DNA from: Novosphingobium aureum
GTDB taxonomy: Bacteria > Pseudomonadota > Alphaproteobacteria > Sphingomonadales > Sphingomonadaceae
Reading direction: 5' to 3'
Length of the DNA: 64,000 nucleotides
Assembly: GCF_015865035.1 (NCBI RefSeq)
Contig: NZ_JADZGI010000001.1
Location: forward strand, 1,798,001 to 1,862,000
Below the pieces are notes generated by a model, which saw nothing but the letters and a program-made list of their open reading frames with translations, was not told the origin of the DNA and ran no database searches. This document shows positions 42,429 to 50,127 of the stretch, piece after piece. Numbering within the stretch: the first letter of the stretch is position 1; the number at the start of each line of letters is the position of its first letter. The position numbers were made by a program, and so were the translations under genes.

Positions 42429-43526
42429 TCAGGCCTCGAGCATGTCGCGAGCACCGTCGAATTCGTGCGAAATCCCATCGCGCCATTGCCGGACGATGAG
42501 GTGGCGTCCGTGCAGCGCGCCGCGATCCTGCGGGCCAAAGCCGAGCAAGGTCCCATCCTCGCCGGCAGCGGCGGGCAGGGCGCGAACCTGTTCGAGCCCG
42601 CGCCTGACCGCCTCTCCATTGGTCCCTTGCGTGCGTGCGAGCGCCTCGGCGACGAGGCGGCCGATATCGTGGCCGGAGGCAAGATGGGCGGCCATGTCTT
42701 CATAGCCGGCAGGATCGCTTCCGGTTTCGGCGACGATTGCAGCCAGGCGGCGGTTGGCGTCGCTGTGATTGGATACGTGAAACCAGCCTTGCAGTGCTGC
42801 AATGTCCCGTCCGGACCAGTTCCGGATGCCGGGGGTGCCGGTCATGCGCGCTCCGTCCCAAGCGGTGAGGTCGAGAGCATGAGCGATGACACCGACCGGC
42901 ATGTCCGGCCCGAGTACGGCCAGTCCCTCGGCACCGCTCTCCAGCAGCGCGGCCAGAGCCGGGCCGATTTCATCGTCGCTTCCGGTCGGGCACAGGGCGT
43001 GCACGAGCGTGAGGTCGAGACCGAGGACTTCGGCTTCGGCGCGCAGCGAGCGCAGGTGGCGTTCGCCAGCTGGCGACATCGCGTGGAAGGCAGCGATCCT
43101 GCGCGCGCCAAGCGTGGCGAGGTGGCGGGCGATGACAAGGCCTTCTTCCTCGTCACTGCCGGTCTGGTACTGGAACATGTAGGGGCTGCGTGCACGTTCC
43201 GACGAGGCAGGAGCGAGCGTCGGGATATGGGTGCGATCAGCCATGGCCATCAGCGCCAGGGCGTTTTCGCCGGTGCTCGGCCCCACCACCATGCAGGCTC
43301 CTGCGCTCGCGAGCGTCGCAAAGGCCCCTTCGAGCGCCTCGGCAGTGCCGGTAGGCAGGCCAAGGCCGTAGGCATGGACGAACTCCACCGCGACTTCGAG
43401 CCGACCGCTCGCGCGCAGCGCCGCGCACTCGCGCTCGATCCAGAAGGTGAGGTCGCGGGTCTGATCCTCGTCGCCGGCGAAATCCGCCACGTCGTTGAGA
43501 ATGCCGATCCTGGCGCTTGCGGTCAT
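42429..43526 (-). CDS. ABC-transporter substrate-binding-type protein (Peripla_BP_6), apparently leaderless
   Basis: 365 residues. The start at 43526 (MTASARIGIL) begins directly at the first strand of the periplasmic-binding domain; the longer start 43547 adds only seven polar residues. No signal peptide is therefore encoded. Features of the branched-chain-amino-acid (LivJ-type) family: RIGILNDVADFAG, VVGPSTGENALAL, and TLAPASSERARSPYMFQYQTG. No permease or ATPase gene is nearby. It may act in the cytoplasm as a ligand-sensing or scavenging protein, or a true N-terminus may have been missed. Confidence 0.78.
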   Translation of the reverse strand: MTASARIGILNDVADFAGDEDQTRDLTFWIERECAALRASGRLEVAVEFVHAYGLGLPTGTAEALEGAFATLASAGACMVVGPSTGENALALMAMADRTHIPTLAPASSERARSPYMFQYQTGSDEEEGLVIARHLATLGARRIAAFHAMSPAGERHLRSLRAEAEVLGLDLTLVHALCPTGSDDEIGPALAALLESGAEGLAVLGPDMPVGVIAHALDLTAWDGARMTGTPGIRNWSGRDIAALQGWFHVSNHSDANRRLAAIVAETGSDPAGYEDMAAHLASGHDIGRLVAEALARTQGTNGEAVRRGLEQVRALPAAAGEDGTLLGFGPQDRGALHGRHLIVRQWRDGISHEFDGARDMLEA

Positions 43527-43655
43527 GACATCATCCCTGAAGGTCACCCGCGGGTGACCGTCACCCGCGCCATGCCTTCGGCCCTAGGAATGTTCAGTCT
43601 CGCGAATGGCTGCATGCCAAGGCGAGCCAGTCGCAAAAATCGGACAGGGCCTGCT

Positions 43656-44099
43656 TCAGTAGCGGCGTGCGACCATGATACAGCGCATCGGACCTTCGGG
43701 GCGCTGCTCTCCGAGTTCTCGCAGGAAGCCGGCGCTGACCCGTTCGAAGCGAAGGCCCTTGAATTTGCCCCCGGTCATGGTGACGGTATTGCCGGTATAG
43801 AGGTAACTGCCGCGGATGCCTTGCGCCTTGTAGCTCGAGGCATTGACGATCGAGAAGTCGTATTCGGGCACCGGCTCGCCGATCTTGCCGCCCGCATCTC
43901 CGGGCAGTTCGCAGGCATATTTGCCGATCGCGAGCGTGCCGATCTTCCCGCCCGCGACGGGTGGCGGTTCCGTGCTGCTGCCAGCCACCGCCGGTGCGCA
44001 AGCTGCCGCCAACAGGCCGCTCGTCGCGAGCGTGATCGCGGCCAGCGTCCGGGGCATGGAGCGTGGCGCTTGCGGGCGCGGAGTCGCAAAGTTCTTCAT
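43656..44099 (-). CDS. small exported hypothetical protein
   Basis: 147 residues from the ATG at 44097-44099 (MKNFATPRPQAPRSM). The signal peptide covers about residues 18-40 (LAAITLATSGLLAAACAPAVAG); a Cys is present in it but the lipobox is imperfect, so lipoprotein status is uncertain. The mature domain is short, with GKYACELPGDAGG, TVTMTGGKFKGLRF and a C-terminal Cys (MRCIMVARRY) that could form a disulfide with the earlier Cys. Unknown function; divergent from efp. Confidence 0.7.
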   Translation of the reverse strand: MKNFATPRPQAPRSMPRTLAAITLATSGLLAAACAPAVAGSSTEPPPVAGGKIGTLAIGKYACELPGDAGGKIGEPVPEYDFSIVNASSYKAQGIRGSYLYTGNTVTMTGGKFKGLRFERVSAGFLRELGEQRPEGPMRCIMVARRY

Positions 44100-44244
44100 C
44101 GCGGCAGCGCTAGCATCGAGCGCAGGCAATTGCCATGCCCGCTCGCGTGGTCTAAGGGGCGCGGGATTTCGCACCGTGCGTACCGGCATCGTCCGGTCCG
44201 GGCGCGGTGCAATGCAGCTCTTTCCCATCTTAAGGCAGGTTCTC

Positions 44245-44808
44245 ATGAAGATCAGCGGCGTCGACATTCGTCCCGGTAACATTCTCGAATACGAAAAGGG
44301 CATCTGGAAGGTTGCCAAGACGCAGCACACCCAGCCCGGCAAGGGCGGTGCGTTCATGCAGGTCGAGATGAAGAACCTGATCGACGGCCGCAAGACCAAC
44401 GTGCGCTTCCGCAGCGCCGACACGGTCGAGAAGGTCCGTCTCGACACCAAGGACTTCCAGTTCCTCTACGTCGAGGGCGAGCAGCTGGTGTTCATGGACA
44501 TCGAGAACTACGAGCAGATCCAGCTCCCCGCCGACCTGCTCGGCGATGCCGCGGCGTTCCTCCAGGACGGCATGCAGGTCCTGCTCGAGATGTGGGAAGA
44601 GCGTCCGATCTCGGTCCAGCTCCCCGAGCAGGTCGAGGCCACCATCGTCGAGGCCGACGCCGTGGTGAAGGGCCAGACCGCGTCCTCGAGTTACAAGCCC
44701 GCCGTGCTCGACAACGGCGTGCGCGTGATGGTGCCGCCGCACATCGAGAGCGGTACGCGTATCGTCGTCGACGTCTACGAGAAGGCTTACGTTCGCAAGG
44801 CGGACTGA
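44245..44808 (+). CDS. efp: translation elongation factor P
   Basis: 187 residues in the three-domain EF-P form. The N-terminal domain loop HTQPGKGGAF has Lys33 at the site modified by EpmA/B-type lysylation or related chemistry; the ending VDVYEKAYVRKAD is the usual C-terminal OB domain. It relieves ribosome stalling at polyproline stretches. AAGGCAGG at 44232-44239 serves as the RBS. The next gene, 105 bp later, is an inositol-phosphatase-family gene. No epmA or epmB is seen nearby. Confidence 0.97.
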   Translation: MKISGVDIRPGNILEYEKGIWKVAKTQHTQPGKGGAFMQVEMKNLIDGRKTNVRFRSADTVEKVRLDTKDFQFLYVEGEQLVFMDIENYEQIQLPADLLGDAAAFLQDGMQVLLEMWEERPISVQLPEQVEATIVEADAVVKGQTASSSYKPAVLDNGVRVMVPPHIESGTRIVVDVYEKAYVRKAD

Positions 44809-44913
44809 TAGCTTGCGGGAAGGGCGGCCCTGCTGCCCTTTCCAACGCCTTATTCGAGGCGACCTGAATGAAACCCTCCGGCCCGTCCGGACCCAGCAGT
44901 AGAGTACAACGTC

Positions 44914-45735
44914 ATGGCCGCTATTTCCGGTCTCATTCGCGTCATGGAAAAGGCGGCCCGCAAGGCCGGTGGGCGCCTGCGCCGCGATTTCGGCGAAATC
45001 GAGCACCTGCAGGTCTCGCGCAAGGGCCCGGCCGACTTCGTCTCGAAGGCCGACCAGGCGTCCGAGCGCACGATCTGGGACGAACTGCGCGCCGCGCGCC
45101 CCGACTGGGGTTTCCTGTTCGAGGAAGCCGGCGTGATCGAGGGTGACCCGAACAAGCCGCGCTTCATCGTCGATCCGCTCGATGGCACCACCAACTTCCT
45201 GCACGGCATCCCGCACTTCTCGATCTCGATCGCGGTGCAGGAGCCGCGTCTCGACGGCAAGGGCTGGGGCGAGGTCACTGCCGGCCTCATCTACCAGCCG
45301 ATCACCGACGAGAGCTTCTGGGCCGAGAAGAGCCGCGGCGCGTGGCTGCACGATGCGCGCCTGCGCGTTTCCTCGCGCCGTCACCTCGACGAGAGCCTGA
45401 TCGCCACGGGCATGCCCTTCGCAGGCCATGGCAACGTCGCGCAGTGGTCGCGCATCTATCAGGCGATCGCGCCCAACGTTGCCGGCATCCGCCGCTTCGG
45501 CTCGGCCGCGCTCGATCTCGCCTGGGTCGCCTCGGGCCGTTATGAGGGCTTCTGGGAAGCGGACCTCAAGCCGTGGGACACCGCGGCGGGCTGCCTGCTC
45601 GTGCGCGAGGCCGGTGGCTTCGTGTCGGACTGGAAGGGCCGTTCGATGCCGTTCCACGACGAGGAAATCCTCGCTGGTAACGACGCGCTGCACTCGCGCC
45701 TGCACAAGCTGCTCGCAGGCGCGCTCAAGGCCTGA
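44914..45735 (+). CDS. inositol monophosphatase family protein (SuhB-like)
   Basis: 273 residues. Metal-binding motifs of the FIG superfamily are complete: EEAG (FLFEEAGVIE) near residue 68, DPLDGTTNFLHGIP at about 87-100, and the C-terminal WDTAAGCLLVREAGG. It is a Mg-dependent, Li-sensitive phosphatase. It may act on inositol-1-phosphate or related sugar phosphates; SuhB also has a role in rRNA antitermination. The N-terminus begins MAAISGLIRVMEKAARKAG. Confidence 0.92.
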   Translation: MAAISGLIRVMEKAARKAGGRLRRDFGEIEHLQVSRKGPADFVSKADQASERTIWDELRAARPDWGFLFEEAGVIEGDPNKPRFIVDPLDGTTNFLHGIPHFSISIAVQEPRLDGKGWGEVTAGLIYQPITDESFWAEKSRGAWLHDARLRVSSRRHLDESLIATGMPFAGHGNVAQWSRIYQAIAPNVAGIRRFGSAALDLAWVASGRYEGFWEADLKPWDTAAGCLLVREAGGFVSDWKGRSMPFHDEEILAGNDALHSRLHKLLAGALKA

Positions 45736-45869
45736 CCTTCCAGTCAGCCGGAACGTGATACAGCGTTCCGGCGCTCGAATCGAACGGTTCGGCTCTATCG
45801 CGCGATATTGCCGGACCGCTTTGCCTCCAGTCCTGTTACTCTCTCGTGGAGCAACAGGAGTTTTGGCGC

Positions 45870-46244
45870 ATGGCAAGAGGTCTGGATCGCGCCCTGGCCC
45901 TTGCACTGCTGGTGCCCTTCGCCCTGTATCCCTCGATCTTACGTGCCCAGCCCGCGCCCGTCGCAGAGTTTGCAGCTCCTGCCGCGACTATCCCCGTATC
46001 GGCCAGCAGTTCCGTCTTCGATATTGCCGGACTTGCCGAGGCTGAGACTGCCGCCAGCCGCCTGCGTGACGCTGAGCTAACTGCGACCGATCAGGACAAG
46101 CTCTCGGGCGACGACAAGATAAAACTCAACTGGAGCTATCGTCCGCTCGACGAGGGCCCGCAATTCGAGGTGGGTGCCTTTGGTTCGCATCGCGACGGTA
46201 CCAAGAAGCCCATAGTCCACGTGGGGATGGACTGGTCTTTCTAG
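45870..46244 (+). CDS. small exported hypothetical protein
   Basis: 124 residues from ATG 45870, with CAGGAG at 45855-45860. Signal peptide of residues about 1-31 (RALALALLVPFALYPSILRAQP). The mature part is acidic and has a C-terminal half ending PIVHVGMDWSF, whose final Phe and alternating pattern resemble a beta-strand of an outer-membrane protein. Unknown function. Confidence 0.65.
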   Translation: MARGLDRALALALLVPFALYPSILRAQPAPVAEFAAPAATIPVSASSSVFDIAGLAEAETAASRLRDAELTATDQDKLSGDDKIKLNWSYRPLDEGPQFEVGAFGSHRDGTKKPIVHVGMDWSF

Positions 46245-46362
46245 GGCACTGCCCTCCTTTTAGCATACGCTCGCCGGTCGATCCGGCGCCATTCTCGCAA
46301 GATAGCGTTATGCCTCTTGAACGCGCGAGGCGGTGCGGCTAGTGGTCCGCGGCTCATCCCGT

Positions 46363-46446
46363 GCCCCTGTGGCGGAATGGTAGACGCGAACGACTCAAAA
46401 TCGTTTGTCGAAAGGCGTGCCCGTTCGAGTCGGGCCAGGGGCACCA
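46363..46446 (+). tRNA. tRNA-Leu, anticodon CAA
   Basis: 84 nt including an encoded CCA at 46444-46446. Acceptor stem GCCCCTG (46363-46369) pairs with CAGGGGC (46436-46442), discriminator A. The anticodon loop CTCAAAA gives anticodon CAA between stems AACGA and TCGTT; the long variable arm TGTCGAAAGGCGTG is of the class II type; T-arm GCCCG-TTCGAGT-CGGGC. It reads UUG codons and sits just upstream of the M20 gene. Confidence 0.95.
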
Positions 46447-46540
46447 GCACTGCGCGGTTGAACAACATTGCGCATCTGTCCGGGGACTATGCTTGCGTGA
46501 TATCTTGCTGTGTCGGTCCGTGCCGCATAGCTTCGCACGC

Positions 46541-47887
46541 ATGAAACGCCTCACTTCAGCATCGCTTCGACTTGCCGCGACGGTTTCGGTCTGCGCATTT
46601 GCCCTCTCGTCCACCGCGCACTGTGCCGAGGCAAATCCGGTGGCGGCGCAGGTTGCACGCGACATGCCCGGGCTAATGGAAATCTACCGCGATCTTCATG
46701 CTCACCCCGAACTGAGCAAGCAGGAGGTCAAGACGGCGGCCAAGCTTGCCGCCTTTGCGCGCGATGCAGGCTACGAAGTCACCGAAGGCGTCGGGGGCAC
46801 CGGTATCGTTGCGGTGATGCGCAACGGCGAGGGGCCCACGGTCCTCGTTCGCGCAGACATGGACGGCCTCCCGGTGACCGAGCAGACCGGACTGGCCTTC
46901 GCCTCGAAGGAGCGCGGGGTCTCGACCGCCGGGATCGAGAGCGGGATCATGCACGCCTGCGGCCACGACACCCACATGACCGCATGGGTCGAGACCGCAA
47001 GGCTGATGGCGGCGCACAAGGACAAGTGGTCGGGAACGCTGGTGATGATCGGCCAGCCAGCCGAGGAACTGGGCGAGGGCGCGCGCGCGATGCTCGCCGA
47101 TGGGCTCTACACCCGCTTCCCCAAGCCGGATTACACGCTGGCCTTCCATGACAGCGCGGGCATGCCCGCCGGCAAGGTCGGAGCAGCAATCGGCTGGACC
47201 TTCGCCAACGTCGACAGCGTCGACATCGAGGTGAAGGGGCGCGGCGGGCACGGCGCCTATCCGCATACGACAGTCGACCCCATCGTCATCGCCAGTTCGA
47301 TCGTGATGAAGCTGCAGACGCTCGCTTCGCGCGAGATCGACCCCAAGGATCCCGTCGTGGTCACCGTCGGCTCGTTTCACGCCGGGACCAAGCACAATAT
47401 CATCGGCGACAATGCGCATCTTGAACTAACCGTGCGCAGCTATTCGGACGCGACCCGCAAGCACCTGCTCGACGGTATCGCACGCATCGCAAGGGGCGAG
47501 GCAATAGCAGCCGGGGTAGCCGAGGAAAACCTCCCCGAGGTCACGCACGAGGAACTCTATACCCGCGCGACCTGGAACTCGCCCGAGTTCACGCAGCAGG
47601 CCGTCGATGCGCTCCAGGGCGAAATGGGCGCGGACATGGTCTCGGTCATGCCTTCGGTCATGGGGGGCGAGGATTTCGGGGAATTCCGGCGCGCCGACGA
47701 GGATCACATCAAGTCGATCATCTTCTGGGTCGGCGGCGTGCCCCAGGTCAAGTACGATGCCGCCAAGGCCAATGGTACGCCGTTGCCTTCGCTGCACAGC
47801 GCCTTGTGGGCGCCGGAAGCGGACAAGGTGATCGGCTCGGCATCGCAGGCCATCACGCTGACCGCGCTGCGGCTGTTGGGACGCTGA
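46541..47887 (+). CDS. M20-family metallopeptidase/amidohydrolase, exported
   Basis: 448 residues from ATG 46541. A GTG-initiated extension from 46361 runs through the tRNA and is rejected. Signal peptide of residues about 1-33 (ASLRLAATVSVCAFALSSTAHCAEA). The M20D/IAA-amino-acid-hydrolase features are all present: LHAHPELSKQEVKTA, GIMHACGHDTHMTAW with His138 among the metal ligands, QPAEELGEGARAML with the catalytic Glu, and MPSVMGGEDFGEF. It hydrolyses an amide such as an N-acyl amino acid in the periplasm; substrate unknown. Confidence 0.9.
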   Translation: MKRLTSASLRLAATVSVCAFALSSTAHCAEANPVAAQVARDMPGLMEIYRDLHAHPELSKQEVKTAAKLAAFARDAGYEVTEGVGGTGIVAVMRNGEGPTVLVRADMDGLPVTEQTGLAFASKERGVSTAGIESGIMHACGHDTHMTAWVETARLMAAHKDKWSGTLVMIGQPAEELGEGARAMLADGLYTRFPKPDYTLAFHDSAGMPAGKVGAAIGWTFANVDSVDIEVKGRGGHGAYPHTTVDPIVIASSIVMKLQTLASREIDPKDPVVVTVGSFHAGTKHNIIGDNAHLELTVRSYSDATRKHLLDGIARIARGEAIAAGVAEENLPEVTHEELYTRATWNSPEFTQQAVDALQGEMGADMVSVMPSVMGGEDFGEFRRADEDHIKSIIFWVGGVPQVKYDAAKANGTPLPSLHSALWAPEADKVIGSASQAITLTALRLLGR

Positions 47888-47908
47888 ATTTGCAGGGAGG
47901 CGACGAGC

Positions 47909-48430
47909 CTATCTGATCCCGCTCGCGGCACCCGAGCGCAATTGCGACTGGGCGATCAGGGCATCGATCTGTGCCTGTGTTGCTCCAACCTGCGCCATGC
48001 CCTGCTCAGGCGAGGCATGGAGCGCGAGCCATTCCTCCAGTGTCATGCCTTCGGGCAAGGGGCCAATGGCGCCGGGCACCGGGACCCCGCCCGTGGCAGA
48101 GGAAGATGCCTGCGCATAGCCGCCGTCGTCATAGGCCGCGATGCTGCCGCCACCGCGAGAGATCGCTCGGTCGGGTCCGAAGCTGCCTTTGACTGCACGC
48201 GGCGAGGCAATGGCTATCTGGTTGCTCGACTGGCCTTGCGCAGCGGCTGCGATTTCGTCGACCGGCTGTTCTTCGCCCACGGGCTCATCGTGCCCGGAGC
48301 CCGGATTGTGCTCCTGGGCAAACATGGCGAGAACTGCGGTCAGGGCCAGCGTAATGACGGCGAAGTGCACCGACATCTTCTTGAGCGATGGCCCATCCGA
48401 CTTGGTGCGACCCGAGCGAACAGATTTCAT
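47909..48430 (-). CDS. hypothetical membrane-anchored protein
   Basis: 173 residues. A basic N-terminus (KSVRSGRTKSDGPSLKK) precedes one membrane helix at about residues 21-38 (VHFAVITLALTAVLAMFA). The rest is predicted periplasmic, acidic and Gly/Ser/Ala-rich (EHNPGSGHDEPVGEEQPVD...GGGSIAAYDDGG), with a short helical end, LTEEWLALHASPEQG-type (TLEEWLALHASPEQG). Unrecognised. It lies divergent from the XrtA sugar transferase and shares the 304-bp promoter region that holds the TGTmAr-N5-CCGACA copies. Confidence 0.65.
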   Translation of the reverse strand: MKSVRSGRTKSDGPSLKKMSVHFAVITLALTAVLAMFAQEHNPGSGHDEPVGEEQPVDEIAAAAQGQSSNQIAIASPRAVKGSFGPDRAISRGGGSIAAYDDGGYAQASSSATGGVPVPGAIGPLPEGMTLEEWLALHASPEQGMAQVGATQAQIDALIAQSQLRSGAASGIR

Positions 48431-48578
48431 GGCGCTGCTATGGCAGCTGATCGGTTAAGAAATCACAATCGTTTTCATCGCCCGAGCTCCTTAACCATGA
48501 AGGCCGTGCAATTCGTCAGGGAGTTGCAGTGGTTTGTCATGAGCAGCCCGGATCAGGGGAGCCTCGCGGGCAGCCGTG

Positions 48579-48595
48579 TGTAAACCATGCCGACA
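48579..48595. promoter_or_regulatory. PEP-CTERM-box-like element, copy 1
   Basis: Reads TGTAAA-CCATG-CCGACA. Its right half is the reverse complement of TGTCGG, giving an incomplete dyad of the kind bound by dimeric NtrC-type proteins. It lies 156 bp upstream of the sugar-transferase start. Confidence 0.6.
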
Positions 48596-48653
48596 AACTG
48601 AGGTGATTTCTTGCAAATCGCGGGGGTAACGGCCAAGACCATACGAAATGCTC

Positions 48654-48670
48654 TGTCAGATTTACCGACA
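48654..48670. promoter_or_regulatory. PEP-CTERM-box-like element, copy 2
   Basis: Reads TGTCAG-ATTTA-CCGACA, a better dyad than copy 1 (TGTC-G/CCGACA), with copy starts 75 bp apart. It lies 81 bp upstream of the sugar-transferase start. The response regulator PrsR, encoded two genes downstream, is the obvious candidate binder. Confidence 0.6.
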
Positions 48671-48682
48671 TTTTACGCCTTG

Positions 48683-48696
48683 GGGGCTAAGTCTGC
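48683..48696 (+). promoter_or_regulatory. candidate sigma-54 (-24/-12) promoter
   Basis: GG at 48683-48684 and GC at 48695-48696 with exactly ten bases between, in TTGGGGGCTAAGTCTGCT. The -24 part is a poor match to TGGCAC and the -12 part reads CTGC instead of TTGC, so support rests mainly on spacing, the adjacent dyads and the downstream PrsR-type regulator. A start site about 12 bp downstream would give a short leader. Confidence 0.35.
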
Positions 48697-48734
48697 TGGC
48701 GAGTAAAACCACCGCAGGATGGCACTGAGCGACA

Positions 48735-50120
48735 ATGGTTCGCCTCTTTAAACACTATATTCCGCACGCGGTGCTGTTGTTGGGGGCGGTCGATTTCGTC
48801 CTGCTCGGACTGGCCAGCGAGATATCGTGGCACTTGCGAACGAGCCAGATTGGCATTTCGCCCGGGCCCTTGCTGGCGCGGCTCGGTCTCCATTTCGCCT
48901 TTTCCTCGGTGCTCGTTCTGGCGATGGTCGGTGTCGGGGTCTACGGGGCGGAGTGCCTGCGCTCCATGCGTTTTGCCGGATCGCGCTTGCTGGTTGCGGT
49001 CTCGCTCGGCGTATTGGCCATCGCTTTCGTCGATTTCGTCCTTCCTGGTGTGAATTTCTGGCGTTCGACGCTGGCCTACTCGATGGCGCTTGCCGTGGTA
49101 CTGCTCATGGTCAATCGGCTGGCGCTCGGCGCGATGCTGGGAATGCAGGCGTTTCGCCGGCGCATCGTCGTGCTTGGTGCGGGTACGCGGGCACAGCGCC
49201 TTTCCGAGCTTGCCGCGCGGCCCGAAAGCGGTTTCGTCATCGTCGATTTCGTCAACATGAGCGATGCCGAGCCGCTCGTCGAATGCGCGCGCCCACGCTC
49301 CGAGATCGCCAATCTCACCCGTTTCGTCGAACGGCGCGATGTCAGCGAGGTGGTGCTGGCGCTGGAGGAACGGCGCAATGCGCTGCCGCTGCAGGATCTG
49401 CTGCGCATCAAGACCACTGGCGTCAATGTGAACGAGTTTTCCAGTTTCATCGAACGCGAGACCGGGCGCATCGACCTCGCCACGGTCAATCCCAGCTTCC
49501 TGATCTTTTCCGACGGTTTTTCGTCGGGGCAGGTCTTCGCCAGCGCGGGTAAGCGCGTTTTCGACATTGTCATCAGCGTGGCGATGCTGATCCTGACCGG
49601 ACCGCTGATCGTCCTTTTCGCATTGCTGGTGAAACTCGACAGCAAGGGGCCTGCCTTCTACCGCCAGTCGCGTGTCGGATTGTTCGGTGAGCGCTTCGAC
49701 GTGATCAAGCTGCGCTCGATGCGCACCGATGCCGAGGTCGCGGGGGCGCAATGGGCTTCCGAGAACGACCCGCGCATCACGCGCATCGGGCGCTTCATCC
49801 GCAAGGTGCGCATCGACGAACTGCCCCAGGCCTGGACCGTGCTCAAGGGTCACATGAGCTTCGTCGGTCCACGCCCCGAACGTCCCGAATTCGTCACCGA
49901 TCTCGAGCACCATCTACCGTTCTATGCCGAACGCCACATGGTCAAGCCGGGCATCACCGGCTGGGCGCAGATCAACTATCCCTATGGCGCCTCGGTCGAG
50001 GATTCACGCAACAAGCTCGAATACGATCTCTACTACGCCAAGAACTACACGCCGTTCCTCGACCTGCTGATCATCCTGCAGACACTGCGCGTGATCCTGT
50101 GGAACGACGGCGCGCGATGA
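48735..50120 (+). CDS. TIGR03013-family XrtA/PEP-CTERM system sugar transferase
   Basis: 461 residues. It has four or five N-terminal membrane helices (residues about 8-30, 45-68, 80-100, 108-128), then a CoA-binding-like region (RRIVVLGAGTRAQRLSEL), a further helix at about 278-298 (RVFDIVISVAMLILTGPLIV), and the C-terminal polyprenyl-phosphate sugar-1-phosphate transferase domain: SKGPAFYRQSRVGLFGERF, KLRSMRTDAE, KVRIDELPQ and SFVGPRPERPEF. It attaches the first sugar to undecaprenyl phosphate, starting the polymer exported by the block at 14-28 kb. First gene of the second XrtA operon. Confidence 0.93.
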   Translation: MVRLFKHYIPHAVLLLGAVDFVLLGLASEISWHLRTSQIGISPGPLLARLGLHFAFSSVLVLAMVGVGVYGAECLRSMRFAGSRLLVAVSLGVLAIAFVDFVLPGVNFWRSTLAYSMALAVVLLMVNRLALGAMLGMQAFRRRIVVLGAGTRAQRLSELAARPESGFVIVDFVNMSDAEPLVECARPRSEIANLTRFVERRDVSEVVLALEERRNALPLQDLLRIKTTGVNVNEFSSFIERETGRIDLATVNPSFLIFSDGFSSGQVFASAGKRVFDIVISVAMLILTGPLIVLFALLVKLDSKGPAFYRQSRVGLFGERFDVIKLRSMRTDAEVAGAQWASENDPRITRIGRFIRKVRIDELPQAWTVLKGHMSFVGPRPERPEFVTDLEHHLPFYAERHMVKPGITGWAQINYPYGASVEDSRNKLEYDLYYAKNYTPFLDLLIILQTLRVILWNDGAR

Positions 50121-50127
50121 GGGTGGC

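Larger units (their letters stand above)
48431..48734. promoter_or_regulatory. divergent regulatory region of the sugar transferase-prsKRT operon
   Basis: 304 bp without a gene, between the hypothetical membrane protein and the sugar transferase. It holds two copies of the dyad-like element described at 48579 and 48654, and one candidate sigma-54 site at 48683. It is the only stretch of the window with this signature. Confidence 0.6.

Noticed and set aside
42279..44279. Long plus-strand frame across three minus-strand genes
   Set aside because: It is a high-GC shadow of the CDF, binding-protein and hypothetical genes and shows no domain motif.
46361..46540. GTG-initiated extension of the M20 peptidase frame
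   Set aside because: It runs through the tRNA-Leu(CAA) and has no signal peptide or family resemblance, whereas ATG 46541 starts a clear signal peptide.
48720..48733. Perfect TGGCAC as a sigma-54 -24 element
   Set aside because: There is no GC at the right distance (the -12 place reads CA) and the site overlaps the start codon region.
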